Positions 11,578 through 22,295 of a stretch of DNA of 64,000 nt are shown here, piece after piece (the stretch's first letter is position 1; every line of letters begins with the position of its first letter). A model generated the notes under the pieces. That model was not told the origin of the DNA. It saw only the letters and a list, made by a program, of their open reading frames with translations, and did no database searches. A program made the translations under genes and the position numbers. The stretch is from Humulus lupulus (taxonomy: Eukaryota > Streptophyta > Magnoliopsida > Rosales > Cannabaceae). The stretch lies in contig NC_084802.1 of assembly GCF_963169125.1 (NCBI RefSeq), forward strand, positions 23,219,107 to 23,283,106, read 5' to 3'.

Positions 11578-12399
11578 TCACAAGAACTTCCCTGATCCTA
11601 CTCTAAAGGAGCATTTAAGGGGATTTAACTTCATCCGATATTTATTCAAGATGTTGAAGCATTCCTGCAAATCCCTTACATGCCCTTCTGCTTTCTTCGA
11701 CTTGACCAGCATGTCGTTGACATAAACCTCCATGTTTATGCCGATCAGCTCCTTGAACATGTGGTTGACGAGTCTCTGGTAAGTCGCACCAGCGTTTTTC
11801 AAACCGAAGGGCATCGCCTTGTAACAGTAGAGCCCTGTATCAGTCTGAAAGCTAGTGTGATCCTCATAAGGGGGATGTATACTGATTTGATTATACCCGG
11901 AGTATGCATCCATGAATGAGAGGATCTCATGCCCTGCAGTGGTATCGACCAGCTGGTCGATCCTTGGGAGTGGGAAACAATCTTTGGGGCAAGCTTTATT
12001 TAGGTCTATAAAATCCACGCATGTACGCCACTTGCCATTCGACTTGGGCACTAGTATGGGATTAGAGACCCACTATGGATAAAACGCCACCCTGATGAAC
12101 CCATTCTCCTTCAGCTTCTCGACTTCCTCTTTCAAAGCCCTCGATCTATCTTTGTCGAGCAGCCTTCTTTTTTGTTGTACTGGTGGAAAGCTCTTGTCGA
12201 TGTTCAGGACATGGCTGATGACTGCAGGATCTATCCTGACCATGTCTTTGTGCGACCAGGCAAAGACCTCATGGTTCCTCCTTAAAAACTCCACTAGTGC
12301 TTGTTTTGTTGTTGTCTCTAAGTTTTTACCGATTTTCACAACTCTGGTCGGATTTTCCTCATCGAGTTGGACCTCTTCAAGGTCCTCGATGGGTCCCAC
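11578..12399 (-). pseudogene. Reverse transcriptase palm and fingers of the Ty3/Tat element
   Basis: Two adjacent frames separated by one stop (after AFYP) give a full RVT_1 domain: VPKSNGKWRTCVDF, LNKACPKDCFPLPRID, MDAYSGYNQI, MPFGLKNAGATYQRLV. The active-site box reads VYVNDMLVKSK: the first Asp of the YVDD motif is Asn (AAC at 11716-11718 on the minus strand). Since this Asp binds catalytic metal, the copy should be inactive even without the stops. Upstream are the linker and the FAWSHKDM segment normal for this lineage. Confidence 0.9.
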
Positions 12400-12459
12400 T
12401 TCTTCTTCAAAATCCCCAAAGCGAGGATCTAAGTCCCTATCCTCACTTTGGGCAACACC

Positions 12460-13430
12460 CTATTTGGTGAGATTATTACCCGAGTGGGCCTGAACATTTG
12501 TCGCCATTTGCAACTCCTTTCCAGTGGCATCTCTCGATACACCCTTCTTCGACTTGGTGATCAGGGCGTTGTAGCACTCCCTCGCTTCCCTCTGGTTTCC
12601 CAATACACATCCTATCCCTGCATCAGTTGGCAATTTCATAGCGAGGTGCCATATGGAGGTGACGGCTCGTAGGTCGACCAAAATTGGCCTCCCTATCACA
12701 GCGTTGTATGCTGAAGGACAATCAACTACTATAAAAGTAGTGAGTAATGTCCTATTAGCAAGTGCAGTGCCTGCTGTGACTGGGAGTCTAATCGACCCTG
12801 TTGGGGCGAGCCCTTGTTCGGAAAAAAACATAAATGGTTTGGTTTCATGGCTCCAGGTCTTTCATGGACAACTTCATCATTTCCACTGAAGACTTGTATA
12901 GGATGTTGATCGAACTTCCTGTATCGACCAACACCCTTTTCACCATCATGTTTGCAATCTGTTCGTCCACGACCAAAGGATCGGAGTGTGGGAATCGCAC
13001 GTGCTGGGCGTCGTCATCAAAGAAGGTGATCATTTCCTCCTTTGTTTGAGCCTTTTTTGGTGCTCGATCCTCAACACTCATCATCTCGATGTCCTGGTCG
13101 TGGCACAGGGTTCGAGCATATCGTTCCCTCGCTTTCCCACTATCTCCTACAAGATGTCGGCCTCCGCAGATGGTGAGTAGGGTACCTGCCACAGGAGCTG
13201 GCTGTAAAGGTGGCGAGCGTTGGCGTGTAGGCACCGACTCATTGCCACCTTGAGCCTCTCACTGAGAACCTCCCGCGGCTCGTATAAATCTTCTTAAATG
13301 TCCCTGCCTTATCAGGAACTCAATTTCGTCCTTTAGCTGGTTACACTCGTTAGTGTCGTGCCCGTAATCGTTGTGAAAATGACAGAACTTTGTGGCATCT
13401 CTCTTGGAGATATCTTTTCTTATAGGTGCG
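12460..13430 (-). pseudogene. Gag zinc knuckle and aspartic protease of the Ty3/Tat element
   Basis: Near 13320-13400 on the minus strand is the CHFHNDYGHDTNEC zinc-binding segment that ends gag in Tat elements. It is followed by a retropepsin-like protease: VLVDTGSSINILY carries an intact DTG active site, and the second half (FIVVDCPSAYNAVIGRP) contains the conserved GRP turn. A frameshift near 12845 splits the two halves. It would cleave the Gag-Pol polyprotein. Confidence 0.85.
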
Positions 13431-13779
13431 GGTCATTTGTAGGGCATGCTTGAGCTGGTCGCTTGGTAGACCTCAGCTCGGCTTTCAACAAGGGCAGTGT
13501 AGTTGGTGAATCTCGGTTCATACCGATTACCTTTAGGGCGCTTATTTTCCGAGGTCGAGGGTTCGTTGTTCACCCACTTCCCACCATTTCTACCATTGCC
13601 TTTGCCGTTGCCATTGGGGTTTTCAGATCCATTGGCGGCTTTGGCGGGTTCTTCCTTGGGCCCCTTGTCCTTTGTTGGCGATTTCTTTCGTTGGCAATCG
13701 CGTCTTCGAGCTTGATGTACCGATCAGCCCGATCTAAAAATTCTTGGGTGCTTCTTACCCCATTCTTTCTGAGGCTGCT

Positions 13780-15377
13780 CTAGAGGGGTGAATGGCACCT
13801 AACCCCAGCAGTTAGGGCCATCATCTTACCTTCATCGCACACAGTTTTGGCTCCAGCTGCAGCTCGCATGAACCGCTGAACACATTCTTTCCAAGGCTCT
13901 CCCTCTTTTTGGCGTATCTCAACCAATTGGTTTGCCTCAGTGGGGTGCACACGACCCGCATAGAACTGTCCGTAGAACTCCTTTACGAACATTTCCCATG
14001 ATACTATACTAGCAGGAGGGAACTTAAAGAACCACTCCTGGGCAGTGTCAGATAGTGTTGCCGGGAAGATGAGGCAGCGAGCATCTTCTGACACCTTTTG
14101 TATATCCATTTGTATCTCAAACTTATTAATGTGAGATACCGGGTCTCCATACCCGTCGAAATTTGGTAGTGTTGGCATCTTGAACTTACTGGGGGTTTGA
14201 GCCACAACAATCCTCTGTACGAAGGGGGTGCCTCTCCTTCGATCGTACTCAATATGGGATGTTCGCCCCCCGACCAGCTACTGCACCGCCTGGTTCAGGG
14301 CATCAATCTGAGCCTGAATGACTTCTGGGATTGCTGGGGCCTCTGGTGCTGGGGGAATGTACTCATCGTGCCTTTCTCGGCAGTCGTTAAGTATGTCCCT
14401 CAGATCATCGTCTCTTCGCCACTGCTCGCTGGCTCCCAGCCGACTAAAGATGTTATTTTGCTTGGGCTGCCCCCCAGTGTTATGGCCCGCTAGTCGGTCT
14501 TCTCTAGTTGGGGGGCTCCTGCCTCCACCTCTTTCTTCATTCCTCCGACCAGCGTTTCTTCTGCCAGAGTCGGCCTCATTGTAGTCGTGGCCATCTCTGA
14601 ATTGTGGCTGACTATGGTGCGACCGGATATTTACTTTGTTGCCTCCTTGGGCTGGCATTTCCCGAGCGTTAGGGGGAGGCCTGTGCTGGTCGGTGGGTCC
14701 CCGTGCATTGTTATGTCGTGAGGGGCCCCTGGCCGCATAGCCTATCTCTGAGTTCCTTCTGTTGGCAGAAGGACGCTGCCCCCTGCTCGGTGGATGTGGC
14801 TCTTCATCCCTTGGGCGTCTAGGGATGTGGGGCGGTTGCCCGGCCCTATTCTGCCTCGGGCGCGGGGGATTGCCTCGACCAGCCTGGGATGGAGGCTGCT
14901 GCTCAGGATCCCTAGGTGGGACATCATCCTGAGCCACAGGTGGCTGCTCCGGCCTTTGAGGGCTTACTGGCTGGAGCGGAGGACTAGGATTGGGACCCCT
15001 TTGAGGTGGCCCATTTGGTGGCTGATCTGGCTGGGAGGCTGGCGCAACCTGATTCCTAGCTAGGTGGATGGCTGCTTCAAGGGCAGCCATGGCATCCCTC
15101 TATCGACGGTCCATCTCAGCCTGCCGCTCGCTCAGCTCCTGACGCTGGCGCTCTATTTCTCTTTCTGCGATGCCATTATCTTGGCAGCATTCTCTTGATT
15201 GGCCCTCAGACTGGCCAACTGATCCTGCAACACCCCCAGTGTTGCCTTCAGGGTTTCAGAATCTAACTCCTCCTCATCAAACTCCAAATGCAGTTCATTC
15301 TCAGCCACATTTGGGGGAGGAGGCTGGGATGATGCAGCGCTAGCGGCCTATTTGGTCTTCTTGGATGTTTTTGCCAT
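13780..15377 (-). pseudogene. Gag of the Ty3/Tat element
   Basis: The start ATG (15375-15377, MAKTSKKTK) lies just inside the PBS. A proline- and arginine-rich N-terminal half is followed by a Retrotrans_gag domain (FDGYGDPVSHINKFEIQMDI, AQEWFFKFPPASI, FVKEFYGQF, RQKEGEPWKECVQRF). All parts are in one frame, broken by TAG at 15348-15350, 15100-15102, 14278-14280 and 13780-13782. At least the last looks like a Trp codon changed to stop (SPLW expected), and the others fit CAG or similar codons. The protein would form the particle. Confidence 0.87.
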
Positions 15378-15392
15378 TAGATTCTTTCATAA

Positions 15393-15411
15393 GCTCTCAA
15401 TGAAAGCACCA
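15393..15411 (-). other. Primer binding site of the Ty3/Tat element
   Basis: On the minus strand TGGTGCTTTCATTGAGAGC lies three bases inside the 5' LTR. The same 19-mer follows the LTR of the second Ty3 element at 57901-57919. Its complement ends CTCTCAATGAAAGCACCA, as a tRNA 3' end with CCA should. From memory this resembles a plant tRNA-Thr; the tRNA identity needs a database match. Confidence 0.85.
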
Positions 15412-15414
15412 GAA

Positions 15415-16039
15415 TGTTGACCCTCAAATTAGCCAACGACACGGAGTCAAAAATACGACAGGAAATAGCACGATGCTTGAAAAGATAATCTAATGGAAAA
15501 GAAAGAACGTCAAGAATTATAGTGGTTTGGCCCTAGTGATTGGTAATGACCTACATCCACTTTGTGATATTGTTATTATAGAATCCTAAAGTTGTGATCA
15601 AAGAACTAGGGTTCTTGAGTTTCACAGACCTTAGACGTAATACAATCAGACGATAACAACTCACCTTAGCTCCTTTTCTCTCAATCTTAAGCAAAAAAAA
15701 CTAAAATGAATCCAAACTCCCTTCCTTGAGCTATTTCATATGTATTTATAGGCTCAAGGAGGGTTACCTATGATAACGTGTCTTATCTTATCCTTAATAA
15801 CCGTGTATCAAGGATAATTATGAAGAAATATTCAAATGCAGTTAATATTAGATTACAACTTAAAAAGGAAATAAATCGGGCTTCACGACCAGTCTGGTCG
15901 TGACAAACATTAACTCTGACAAGGAGGTGCGCTTCTGGTCGATAGCTAAACAGCACCTCTGCCTTTTAATTCTGCCACGTATCAGTCTATGTGTAAGTAA
16001 TCTTTGCCACGTCATCAGTGACCTTTTTTTGGGTAAACA
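15415..16039 (-). repeat. 5' LTR of the Ty3/Tat element
   Basis: 625 bp, upstream LTR in element orientation. On the minus strand TATAAATA (15743-15750) is a good TATA box for element transcription. It aligns end to end with 4471-5092; many differences are C/T or G/A changes, as expected from decay of methylated cytosines. Confidence 0.93.
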
Positions 16040-16044
16040 GTATG

Positions 16045-16667
16045 ATAATGATAATAATAATAAAAAATAAAACCACACGTACAACAACCTTTTTGAAATT
16101 TGTTTTCGGAACTTTAATTTTTTAGAATTTTTCAAAATCCTGTAAGAGGTTTGTTACACAATGAACACCATCATGAAAAAAAAATTTGTGGTCAAATTTT
16201 ATTTTTATTAAATGTCTAATTTTTTTATTGAATAAGATTATTCAAATATTTTTTCTTTTGAAAATATTAGTAGCAAGAAAATACCAAATTTAATTCTTTA
16301 TATCTGAGTTTGTATGATATTTATAATAATTATCTATCTAAGTATTTATATATCTATATTAAATTTAACTTATACAAACTAAAAAAAATAATGAAAGTTA
16401 GGATTATGTATTAAATATTTTTTATAATAATGATATTTTATAATATTTAAATTTATATTAATATAACTATTTAAGTCTATTGCATTTTTTTTGTTGGGTA
16501 GTCTATCGTATTTTTTAATTGGTTTTAAAAATATATATGTAAGATTTTATTGCATATTTCTAAAACTATGCTAATTGGAAAAAGAAAAAAAAAAAAAAGT
16601 CAAAGAATACCTTAGATATACACTTTTAATATATAAAGATATCTATTTTATTATATTGCATAAGTGT
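16045..16667. other. AT-rich spacer between the Ty3 element and the LINE
   Basis: About 620 bp, strongly AT-rich, no coding signal. The open frame that reaches back to 16575 is only chance extension of LINE ORF1 into flanking DNA. Confidence 0.65.
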
Positions 16668-16680
16668 AATATAGAAAGTA
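16668..16680. repeat. Left target-site duplication of the LINE
   Basis: AATATAGAAAGTA, identical to 21567-21579 directly after the poly(A) tail. A 13-bp perfect TSD is typical of target-primed reverse transcription. Confidence 0.9.
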
Positions 16681-16733
16681 AAAAGGGGTTTTTTCTTTCT
16701 CTCTCTCTCTCCTTCGGTGTCTACACCGGAGCT

Positions 16734-18059
16734 ATGGCGAAAGGAGTGAAGGCAGCCGGGAAAACCAAATCGAAGCCGAAACCTAAGAAAACTGGTCCAT
16801 CTTCTTCGGATAGGATCATTAAAATGAGATCAATGGATGATGTACTGGGAGTGAAAGAGCTGGAAGTTGATAACGAGAAGGAGCCGGATGAACAATGGGT
16901 GGAAACTCTATACTCTCCAGAAGAGACGGAGGAGTTGTTCAGAAAACGAAGTGAAATTCGACAAAATTTCTCTGACTGGGTAACAATAGCGAACCGCACG
17001 GCACAGGATGTAAGTTTGGGTAAGAAAACCTCTCCTCCAATCTTGCGATCTAATATTGTTAAGAATTTGGAACCCTGTTTTGATGGCCCGTCAAAGGAGC
17101 TGGGGGATGTTCAAGGGTCTATAGATTGTGAGAATGGTATGGGGCAGTTGAAGAAACAAAGTGATAGTCTGAATATATATGGAAATGATGGTGTTCTGCA
17201 GCGAGATACTACCCCTAAAGTGAAAATTAGTTTTGATGATATTGCTGAAGAGGTAAGCTATTGGCAGCCATCAATAGTCTGTTTTGTAATGGGAGTCAAT
17301 CCGCCACTCCATATACTTGATGGTTTTGCAAGAAGAATGTGGAAAGAGGCTGTGGTTAAGGTGGGTTTGATTGCTAAGGGGATCTTTATCATTAGATTCC
17401 AGAATATGGAGCAGAGAGATCAGGTCTTACAGGGAGGATATATTTTCTTTGATCGGAAACCAGTGGTTATGAAACCTTGGAACCCGATAGATGATTTCTC
17501 TAAGGATGAGATTACTAGTGTGCCGACTTGGATTCAATTACAAGGTTTGGACATCAAGTATTGGGGGGAGAAATCCTTATTCAAGATAGTTGGGCAGATT
17601 GGTAAACCTCTACAAGTTGATAATATAACCAAGCACAGGGATAGGTTGCTGTATCCTCGTGTGCTAATAGAGGTTGATTTTGCTCAGGAATTTCCTAACT
17701 CAATTTCATTTACACATGAGTTCGATCGGGATATTGATTTGGAAGTGAAAAATGAATGGCTACCTCTTGTTTGTTATAGCTGTTCAGGTTTGAGACATGA
17801 GACTAAGCAGTGTAGGAAGAAGCTCACAGAGAAGCAACAATGGGTGCCTAAAGTAAAAGTGAATAACATGGAGAAATTGGTACCAAGTGTAGATAAGGAG
17901 GGTTTTCAAAAAGTTGAGAAAGGGAAAAGAGTAGAAAAAGAAGTTGTTCCAGTTAAGACTAAGGTGGCTAATAGATTTGATATACTGAATAGTCAGGAGC
18001 AGGAGACTTTAATATGTCTTAGGGAAGAGGGGGGAGATCCCTCTACTTCTAATGGATAA
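16734..18059 (+). CDS. LINE ORF1 protein (DUF4283, CCHC knuckle)
   Basis: 441 residues. ATG at 16734 is chosen because the LINE begins at 16681; upstream in-frame codons belong to flanking DNA. The N-terminus is Lys-rich (KGVKAAGKTKSKPKPKK). A DUF4283-like region covers roughly residues 165-300 (VCFVMGVNPPLHILDGFARR, QVLQGGYIFFDRKPVVMKPW). A zinc knuckle CYSCSGLRHETKQC (CX2CX4HX4C) lies near residue 347. Plant L1 ORF1 proteins bind element RNA and act as chaperones. The frame is intact. Its stop overlaps the ORF2 start by 8 nt (ATGGATAA), which suggests coupled reinitiation. Confidence 0.88.
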   Translation: MAKGVKAAGKTKSKPKPKKTGPSSSDRIIKMRSMDDVLGVKELEVDNEKEPDEQWVETLYSPEETEELFRKRSEIRQNFSDWVTIANRTAQDVSLGKKTSPPILRSNIVKNLEPCFDGPSKELGDVQGSIDCENGMGQLKKQSDSLNIYGNDGVLQRDTTPKVKISFDDIAEEVSYWQPSIVCFVMGVNPPLHILDGFARRMWKEAVVKVGLIAKGIFIIRFQNMEQRDQVLQGGYIFFDRKPVVMKPWNPIDDFSKDEITSVPTWIQLQGLDIKYWGEKSLFKIVGQIGKPLQVDNITKHRDRLLYPRVLIEVDFAQEFPNSISFTHEFDRDIDLEVKNEWLPLVCYSCSGLRHETKQCRKKLTEKQQWVPKVKVNNMEKLVPSVDKEGFQKVEKGKRVEKEVVPVKTKVANRFDILNSQEQETLICLREEGGDPSTSNG

Positions 18060-21000
18060 AATATTGTGTTGGAATGTTAGGGGGATCAATAGCCATCAAA
18101 AACATCGAGAAATCAAGCAATTGATTTGTTCAAAAAGAGTTGGGCTAGTGAGTCTCCTTGAGACGAAGGTAAAGAATAAAAACATGGGTTCTCTATACTC
18201 TAATCTTTTTCCGAATTGGTGTTTTACAAATAATAACCCTTGGCTTGATAAAGGGAGAATAGTTGTGGCATGGCTGCCAAGTTTGTTTACTGTTAATATT
18301 AGCTTATGTACAGCTCAATTAATCCACTGTGTTGTGCACCCAAGACAGAAACAAGACAGATTTGATGTTACATTTGTGTATGGATTTAATGAAGATAAGA
18401 AGAAAGCTCAACTTTGGATGGACTTGGAAGAGATTTCAATGCAAATACAGGGGCCTTGGATAGTTATGGGGGATTTTAATGATATTCTGTTTAGCAATGA
18501 AAGAGTGGGAAAAGGATCTACTAAAAGTCCTACTCAAGATTTTCGAGATTGCGTGGAAAAGTGTAACTTGGAAGACCTAAAATATTCTGGGATTTTTTAT
18601 ACCTGGAATAATAAGCAAAAGCCAGAGGATCGAGTTTTCTCTAAGCTAGATCGAGCCTTAGTTAATCCTCAATGGACAGATTGTTTTCAGTATTCAGAGG
18701 CTAATTTTTTACCTGAGGGATGCTTTGATCATAGCCCCATCTTGGTCTCTCTTTACCAGGATGTGATTAGTGGCAGAAAACCATTTCGATACTTTCGAAT
18801 GTGGAAGGATGCAGATGATTTTGGTGATCGAATTGCTAAGAGTTGGCAGGAAGGAGTGGATGGCACGGAGATGTATAAGCTGACAGTAAGACTTAAACGC
18901 CTAAAGCAAATTCTTAAGTGCATTAATAAGGAAGGTTTTCATGATATTCACAAAGCAGAAATGATTGCAAAGGAGGAATTGATGGTTTTGCAGGAAAAAG
19001 TCAATAAAGACCCCCAAAACTCTCGTTTACAGAATGAGGAACAAGTGGCTCGGGACAAATATGCTAAAGTATACAAGGCTTATTCTCTCTTCTTAGCTCA
19101 GAAAGCAAAAGTTTCTTAGGCTAAAAATGGAGATGAAAACATAGCAATATTTCATGCTTCACTGAGGGCAAGGAGAATTCAGAACAGAATTTTTTCAATA
19201 GAGGATGCGCAGGGGGTTTGGTGTGATACTCCTCTTACTGTCCAGGAAGCCTTTTTACAGTATTATCAACAGCTCCTTGGATCTGAGATGCAGAACAGAC
19301 ACCGGGTGAAGAAATGTATAATCAACCTTGGGCCAAAAATTTCCGAGGTGCATTCCAGCAGGCTTGAAACCGAGTACACAGCTCAGGAGATCAAAGAAGC
19401 TATATTTTCTATCCCTGGTTTGAAGGCTCCAGGCCCGGATGGTTTTGGAAGTTGTTTCTATCAAGATAATTGGGAATTGGTTGGTTCTGATGTGGTATCT
19501 GCTGTTCTGTCTTTTCTGAGATCAGGAAGAATTCTTAAGGCAATTAATACGACTACCATTACACTTATCCCTAAGAGCAGTTGTCCGCGAAGTGTGAGTG
19601 ATTTTCGGCCTATCTCGTGTTGCAATGTGATATATAAGGCTGCATCGAAAGTGATTTGCTCGAGATTGAGACAAATTTTGCCTGACTTAATTGCTGAGAA
19701 CTAGGGGGGTTTTGTACATGGAAGATATATTGCCCATAATATCATGGTGTGTCAGGATTTGGTGAGATTATATGGGCGGAGCAATTGCAAACCTAGCTGT
19801 ATGATAAAAATTGACTTAAGGAAAGCATATGACACAATAGAATGGGGGTTCATTGAAGAGATGCTCAAGGCTTTTGAGTTTCCTCAATCTTTTTCAGATT
19901 TAATAATGGCGTGTGTAACAACTCCCATGTTTTCCTTGCTTCTCAATGGCTCTTTACAGGGGTTCTTTGCATCAAAAAGAGGACTTAGACAAGGGGATCC
20001 CATCTCCCCCTTGTTGTTTGTGCTTGGGTTGGAATACCTGTCCCGAATTATGAGTAAGGTGGGGTCTTTACCTGGGTTCAAGTACCATAATAAATGTTCA
20101 AATCTGAAGTTGAATCACTTATGTTTTGCGGACGACCTCCTTATCTTTTGCAATGGAGATTTTGTTTCAATAATGCTTATGTTGAGGGGTTTGAAGTTGT
20201 TCTCTTCTTCTTCGGGTTTGCTTCCTAATGCTGAGAAAACTGCTATCTACTGTCATGGAATGTCTGATGCTGTTGTAGATAGAGTGCTGGCAGCTTCTGG
20301 TTTCTCTCGAAGTCACCTTCCTTTCAGGTACCTCGGGATACCTATATGTTCAAAACGAATTTCTGCTGCAGATTGTAAATGCATCTTGGAGAAGATGAAT
20401 AGTAGGATTCGTTCTTGGAGCACTCAGAATCTATCTTATATGGGGAGAGTGACTTTGATCAATTCAGTCCTTATCTCAATACATTCATATTGGGCTCAGA
20501 TAATGATTCTACCAAAGAAATTGATCAAAGATGTTGAAGCAATTTGTAGGGCCTTTCTTTGGAAAGGTATCTCAGACTCCCATATACCAAGATTGATTGC
20601 TTGGGAGTATACTTGTTCATCAAGGGCGGCTGGTGGATTGGGCTTTCGGCGATTACATGATTGGAATTTAGCTGCCATGGGGAAGTATGTTTGGGCAATT
20701 TCCAAGAAGAAAGATAACCTTTTTGTCAAGTGGATTAATAGCGTATATCTGCTGGATCAGAATTGGTGGGATTACAAGTGTCCCTCAGATTGTAGTTGGT
20801 ACTGGAAGCGCTTAGTAGCTGTGAAGGATTGTCTTAAAGCAAAAATCTCTTATGACTCATTCTTATCACAGAGATATCATATCAAACTTGGTGTAAATCT
20901 GCTGGTTTCTCCTGAATTCAGAGTTCCGTGGAGGAAATTTGTTTGGGATAGATTTATCATTCCCAAACATCGATTTATCATGTGGGAGCGTCTGCACACA

Positions 21001-21417
21001 AAGAATCGAATAGTTAGATATAATCCTAATATTGATCTGGTCTGTTTGCTGTGTGGGGCAGAGAATGAAGACATTGACCATCTCTTTTTCAAGTGTACAT
21101 ACAGCAAGAGGTGTTTAGAGGCTATCAAAAGCTGGCTTCATTGGAATGCACAGTCCATCAATCTCCACCGGCTCCTGCATTGCATTTCTCATGCCAAGCA
21201 TGTGTCGAATACATATAAAAGTATGTTCTTCTCCTATCTTGCTGCGACAGTGTACCATCTTTGGAGAGTAAGAAATGATGTGCTTTGGAATCAAAAGTTG
21301 TGGCAAGTTCATCATATAGTTAGTAGAATTCAAAGTGATTGTAAATTTCGATTGCTTAGTGTATTTCCTTGTAAAGCTTCTAGGAAAGATAGAGATTTTT
21401 TTACCCGTTTGAGTTGA
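18052..21417 (+). pseudogene. LINE ORF2: AP endonuclease and reverse transcriptase, two stops
   Basis: One frame throughout, about 1,121 codons, interrupted by TAG at 19117-19119 (Trp expected before AKNGDENIAIFH) and TAG at 19702-19704 (Gln expected, [14 protein letters not shown]). Residues 1-235 form the endonuclease (WNVRGIN, LLETK, MGDFNDIL, DHSPI). The RT follows: [45 protein letters not shown] and an intact catalytic CFADDLLIF. The C-terminus has a zf-RVT type domain ([18 protein letters not shown]). No RNase H was seen. The endonuclease nicks target DNA and the RT copies from the nick. The frame starts at the ATG overlapping the ORF1 stop. Confidence 0.9.
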
Positions 21418-21566
21418 TCTGCAATAGTCAGATATTAGGGGTAATTGGCCTGGTCTGTTAACCCGGTTGAGTGTTGTGGGTTATTGTATATGTATTGGGT
21501 GTGCATGTGGTGGCTGTATTGGTTTGTTTTGAGTAATACAATGGCTTATTCATCAAAAAAAAAAAA

Positions 21567-21579
21567 AATATAGAAAGTA
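21567..21579. repeat. Right target-site duplication of the LINE
   Basis: AATATAGAAAGTA directly after the A-run, identical to 16668-16680. The exact A/TSD boundary is ambiguous by one or two A's. Confidence 0.88.
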
Positions 21580-21995
21580 CACAATATATAGATTTATCTT
21601 GATATTATAATATTGAATATTGAATTGTGCTTTATAAATACCACTTATAATAATGAGCAAGACGCAATATTTAATAACAAAATAAAGTCCGTCGAATAAT
21701 TAGAAAAAATCTTACAATAATGAATTTTAATAATTTGGAAAGTGAAATAATTGCAAAATATTATATAATCATTAATTTTTCATTTGCATCAAAAGTAAAT
21801 ATTTTTTATTAATATTTAATACACTCAAAGAATGGTGTAATATGTTAATGTGTATTTAAATTTAAAATATTACTTCTTTATTTTAATTTTCCTTAAACAA
21901 GTTAACTCATGATCATGATTTTAGTCAACATAAATAATAGCGAAAGCAACAATTAAATACTTAATGACAAGGGTGTTTTAGCGTAGTTTAACTAA
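21580..21995. other. AT-rich spacer between the LINE and the copia element
   Basis: About 415 bp of AT-rich DNA with no recognisable feature. Confidence 0.6.
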
Positions 21996-22000
21996 CTCTA

Positions 22001-22218
22001 TTTCACAGCTAGGATGTTTGTTAGAAGTAGTTGTGTAATTAGTTTTGGTTGTTAGCTCAGTTGGCAAGTTGTTAGCTGATTAATTAATGATTAGAAGCTA
22101 ATACTTTCATTTTTAGTAGCTTATAAATACTACTCTGTACTCACTTGTTTTGGTACCGTTTTCAGTTCAATTTAATAATTTCTTCATTTCCTTTTCTCTT
22201 AGTTTCTTACAACTAATA
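22001..22218 (+). repeat. 5' LTR of the copia element
   Basis: Matches 34682-34911 from AGCTAGGATGTTTGTTAGAAG to CTTACAACTAATA. TATAAATA at 22122-22129 is a TATA box. The ends are not TG...CA, so exact edges are set by the TSD and by the polypurine tract on the other side and may be off by a few bases. Confidence 0.82.
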
Positions 22219-22232
22219 TGTTATCATCGCCT
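22219..22232 (+). other. Degraded primer binding site of the copia element
   Basis: TGTTATCATCGCC directly after the LTR resembles TGGTATCAGAGC, the initiator tRNA-Met complement used by most plant copia elements (9 of 12 positions). Position and similarity support the call. Confidence 0.65.
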
Positions 22233-22295
22233 TGGACATAGATCCGAAGGTTTTTCTCGTTTCTTCTTTGTTTCCTTGTTTCTTCCTTTTCTCTC

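Larger units (their letters stand above)
4471..16039 (-). mobile_element. Ty3/gypsy LTR retrotransposon, Tat-like lineage, complete in structure but mutated
   Basis: The 11.57-kb element is transcribed leftwards. LTRs lie at 4471-5092 and 15415-16039. They start TGTTGACC and end GTAAACA on the plus strand. By eye there are roughly 25 differences between them, so the insertion is not recent. Flanks are GCATG (4466-4470) and GTATG (16040-16044), a 5-bp TSD with one change. Order on the minus strand is PBS, gag, protease, RT, RNase H, second RNase H, integrase, then a long 3' region carrying a gene in the opposite direction. The second RNase H and the antisense gene are known features of the Tat clade (Retand, Grande and relatives). 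Stops and frameshifts occur in every domain, so it is not autonomous. Confidence 0.93.
16681..21566 (+). mobile_element. L1-type LINE retrotransposon, nearly full-length
   Basis: The element is bounded by a 13-bp perfect TSD and ends in an A-run (21555-21566). It has a 53-bp pyrimidine-rich 5' UTR (TTTTTTCTTTCTCTCTCTCT), ORF1, ORF2 and about 150 bp of 3' UTR. Length is 4.9 kb. Only two stops interrupt ORF2 and ORF1 is open, so it is much younger than most of its surroundings. The short UTR could mean slight 5' truncation. Confidence 0.93.

Noticed and set aside
12095..12493. 132-codon plus-strand open frame opposite RT
   Set aside because: It is the shadow of the RT linker on the other strand; Ser/Thr-rich composition mirrors the Glu/Lys-rich real frame.
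15393..15411. tRNA gene fragment
   Set aside because: Only the 3' 18-19 nt of a tRNA are matched, with the LTR three bases away; this is a primer binding site.
16575..16733. Longer N-terminus for LINE ORF1
   Set aside because: The LINE starts at 16681 according to the 13-bp TSD, and 16681-16733 is a pyrimidine-rich leader; codons before that are flanking DNA.
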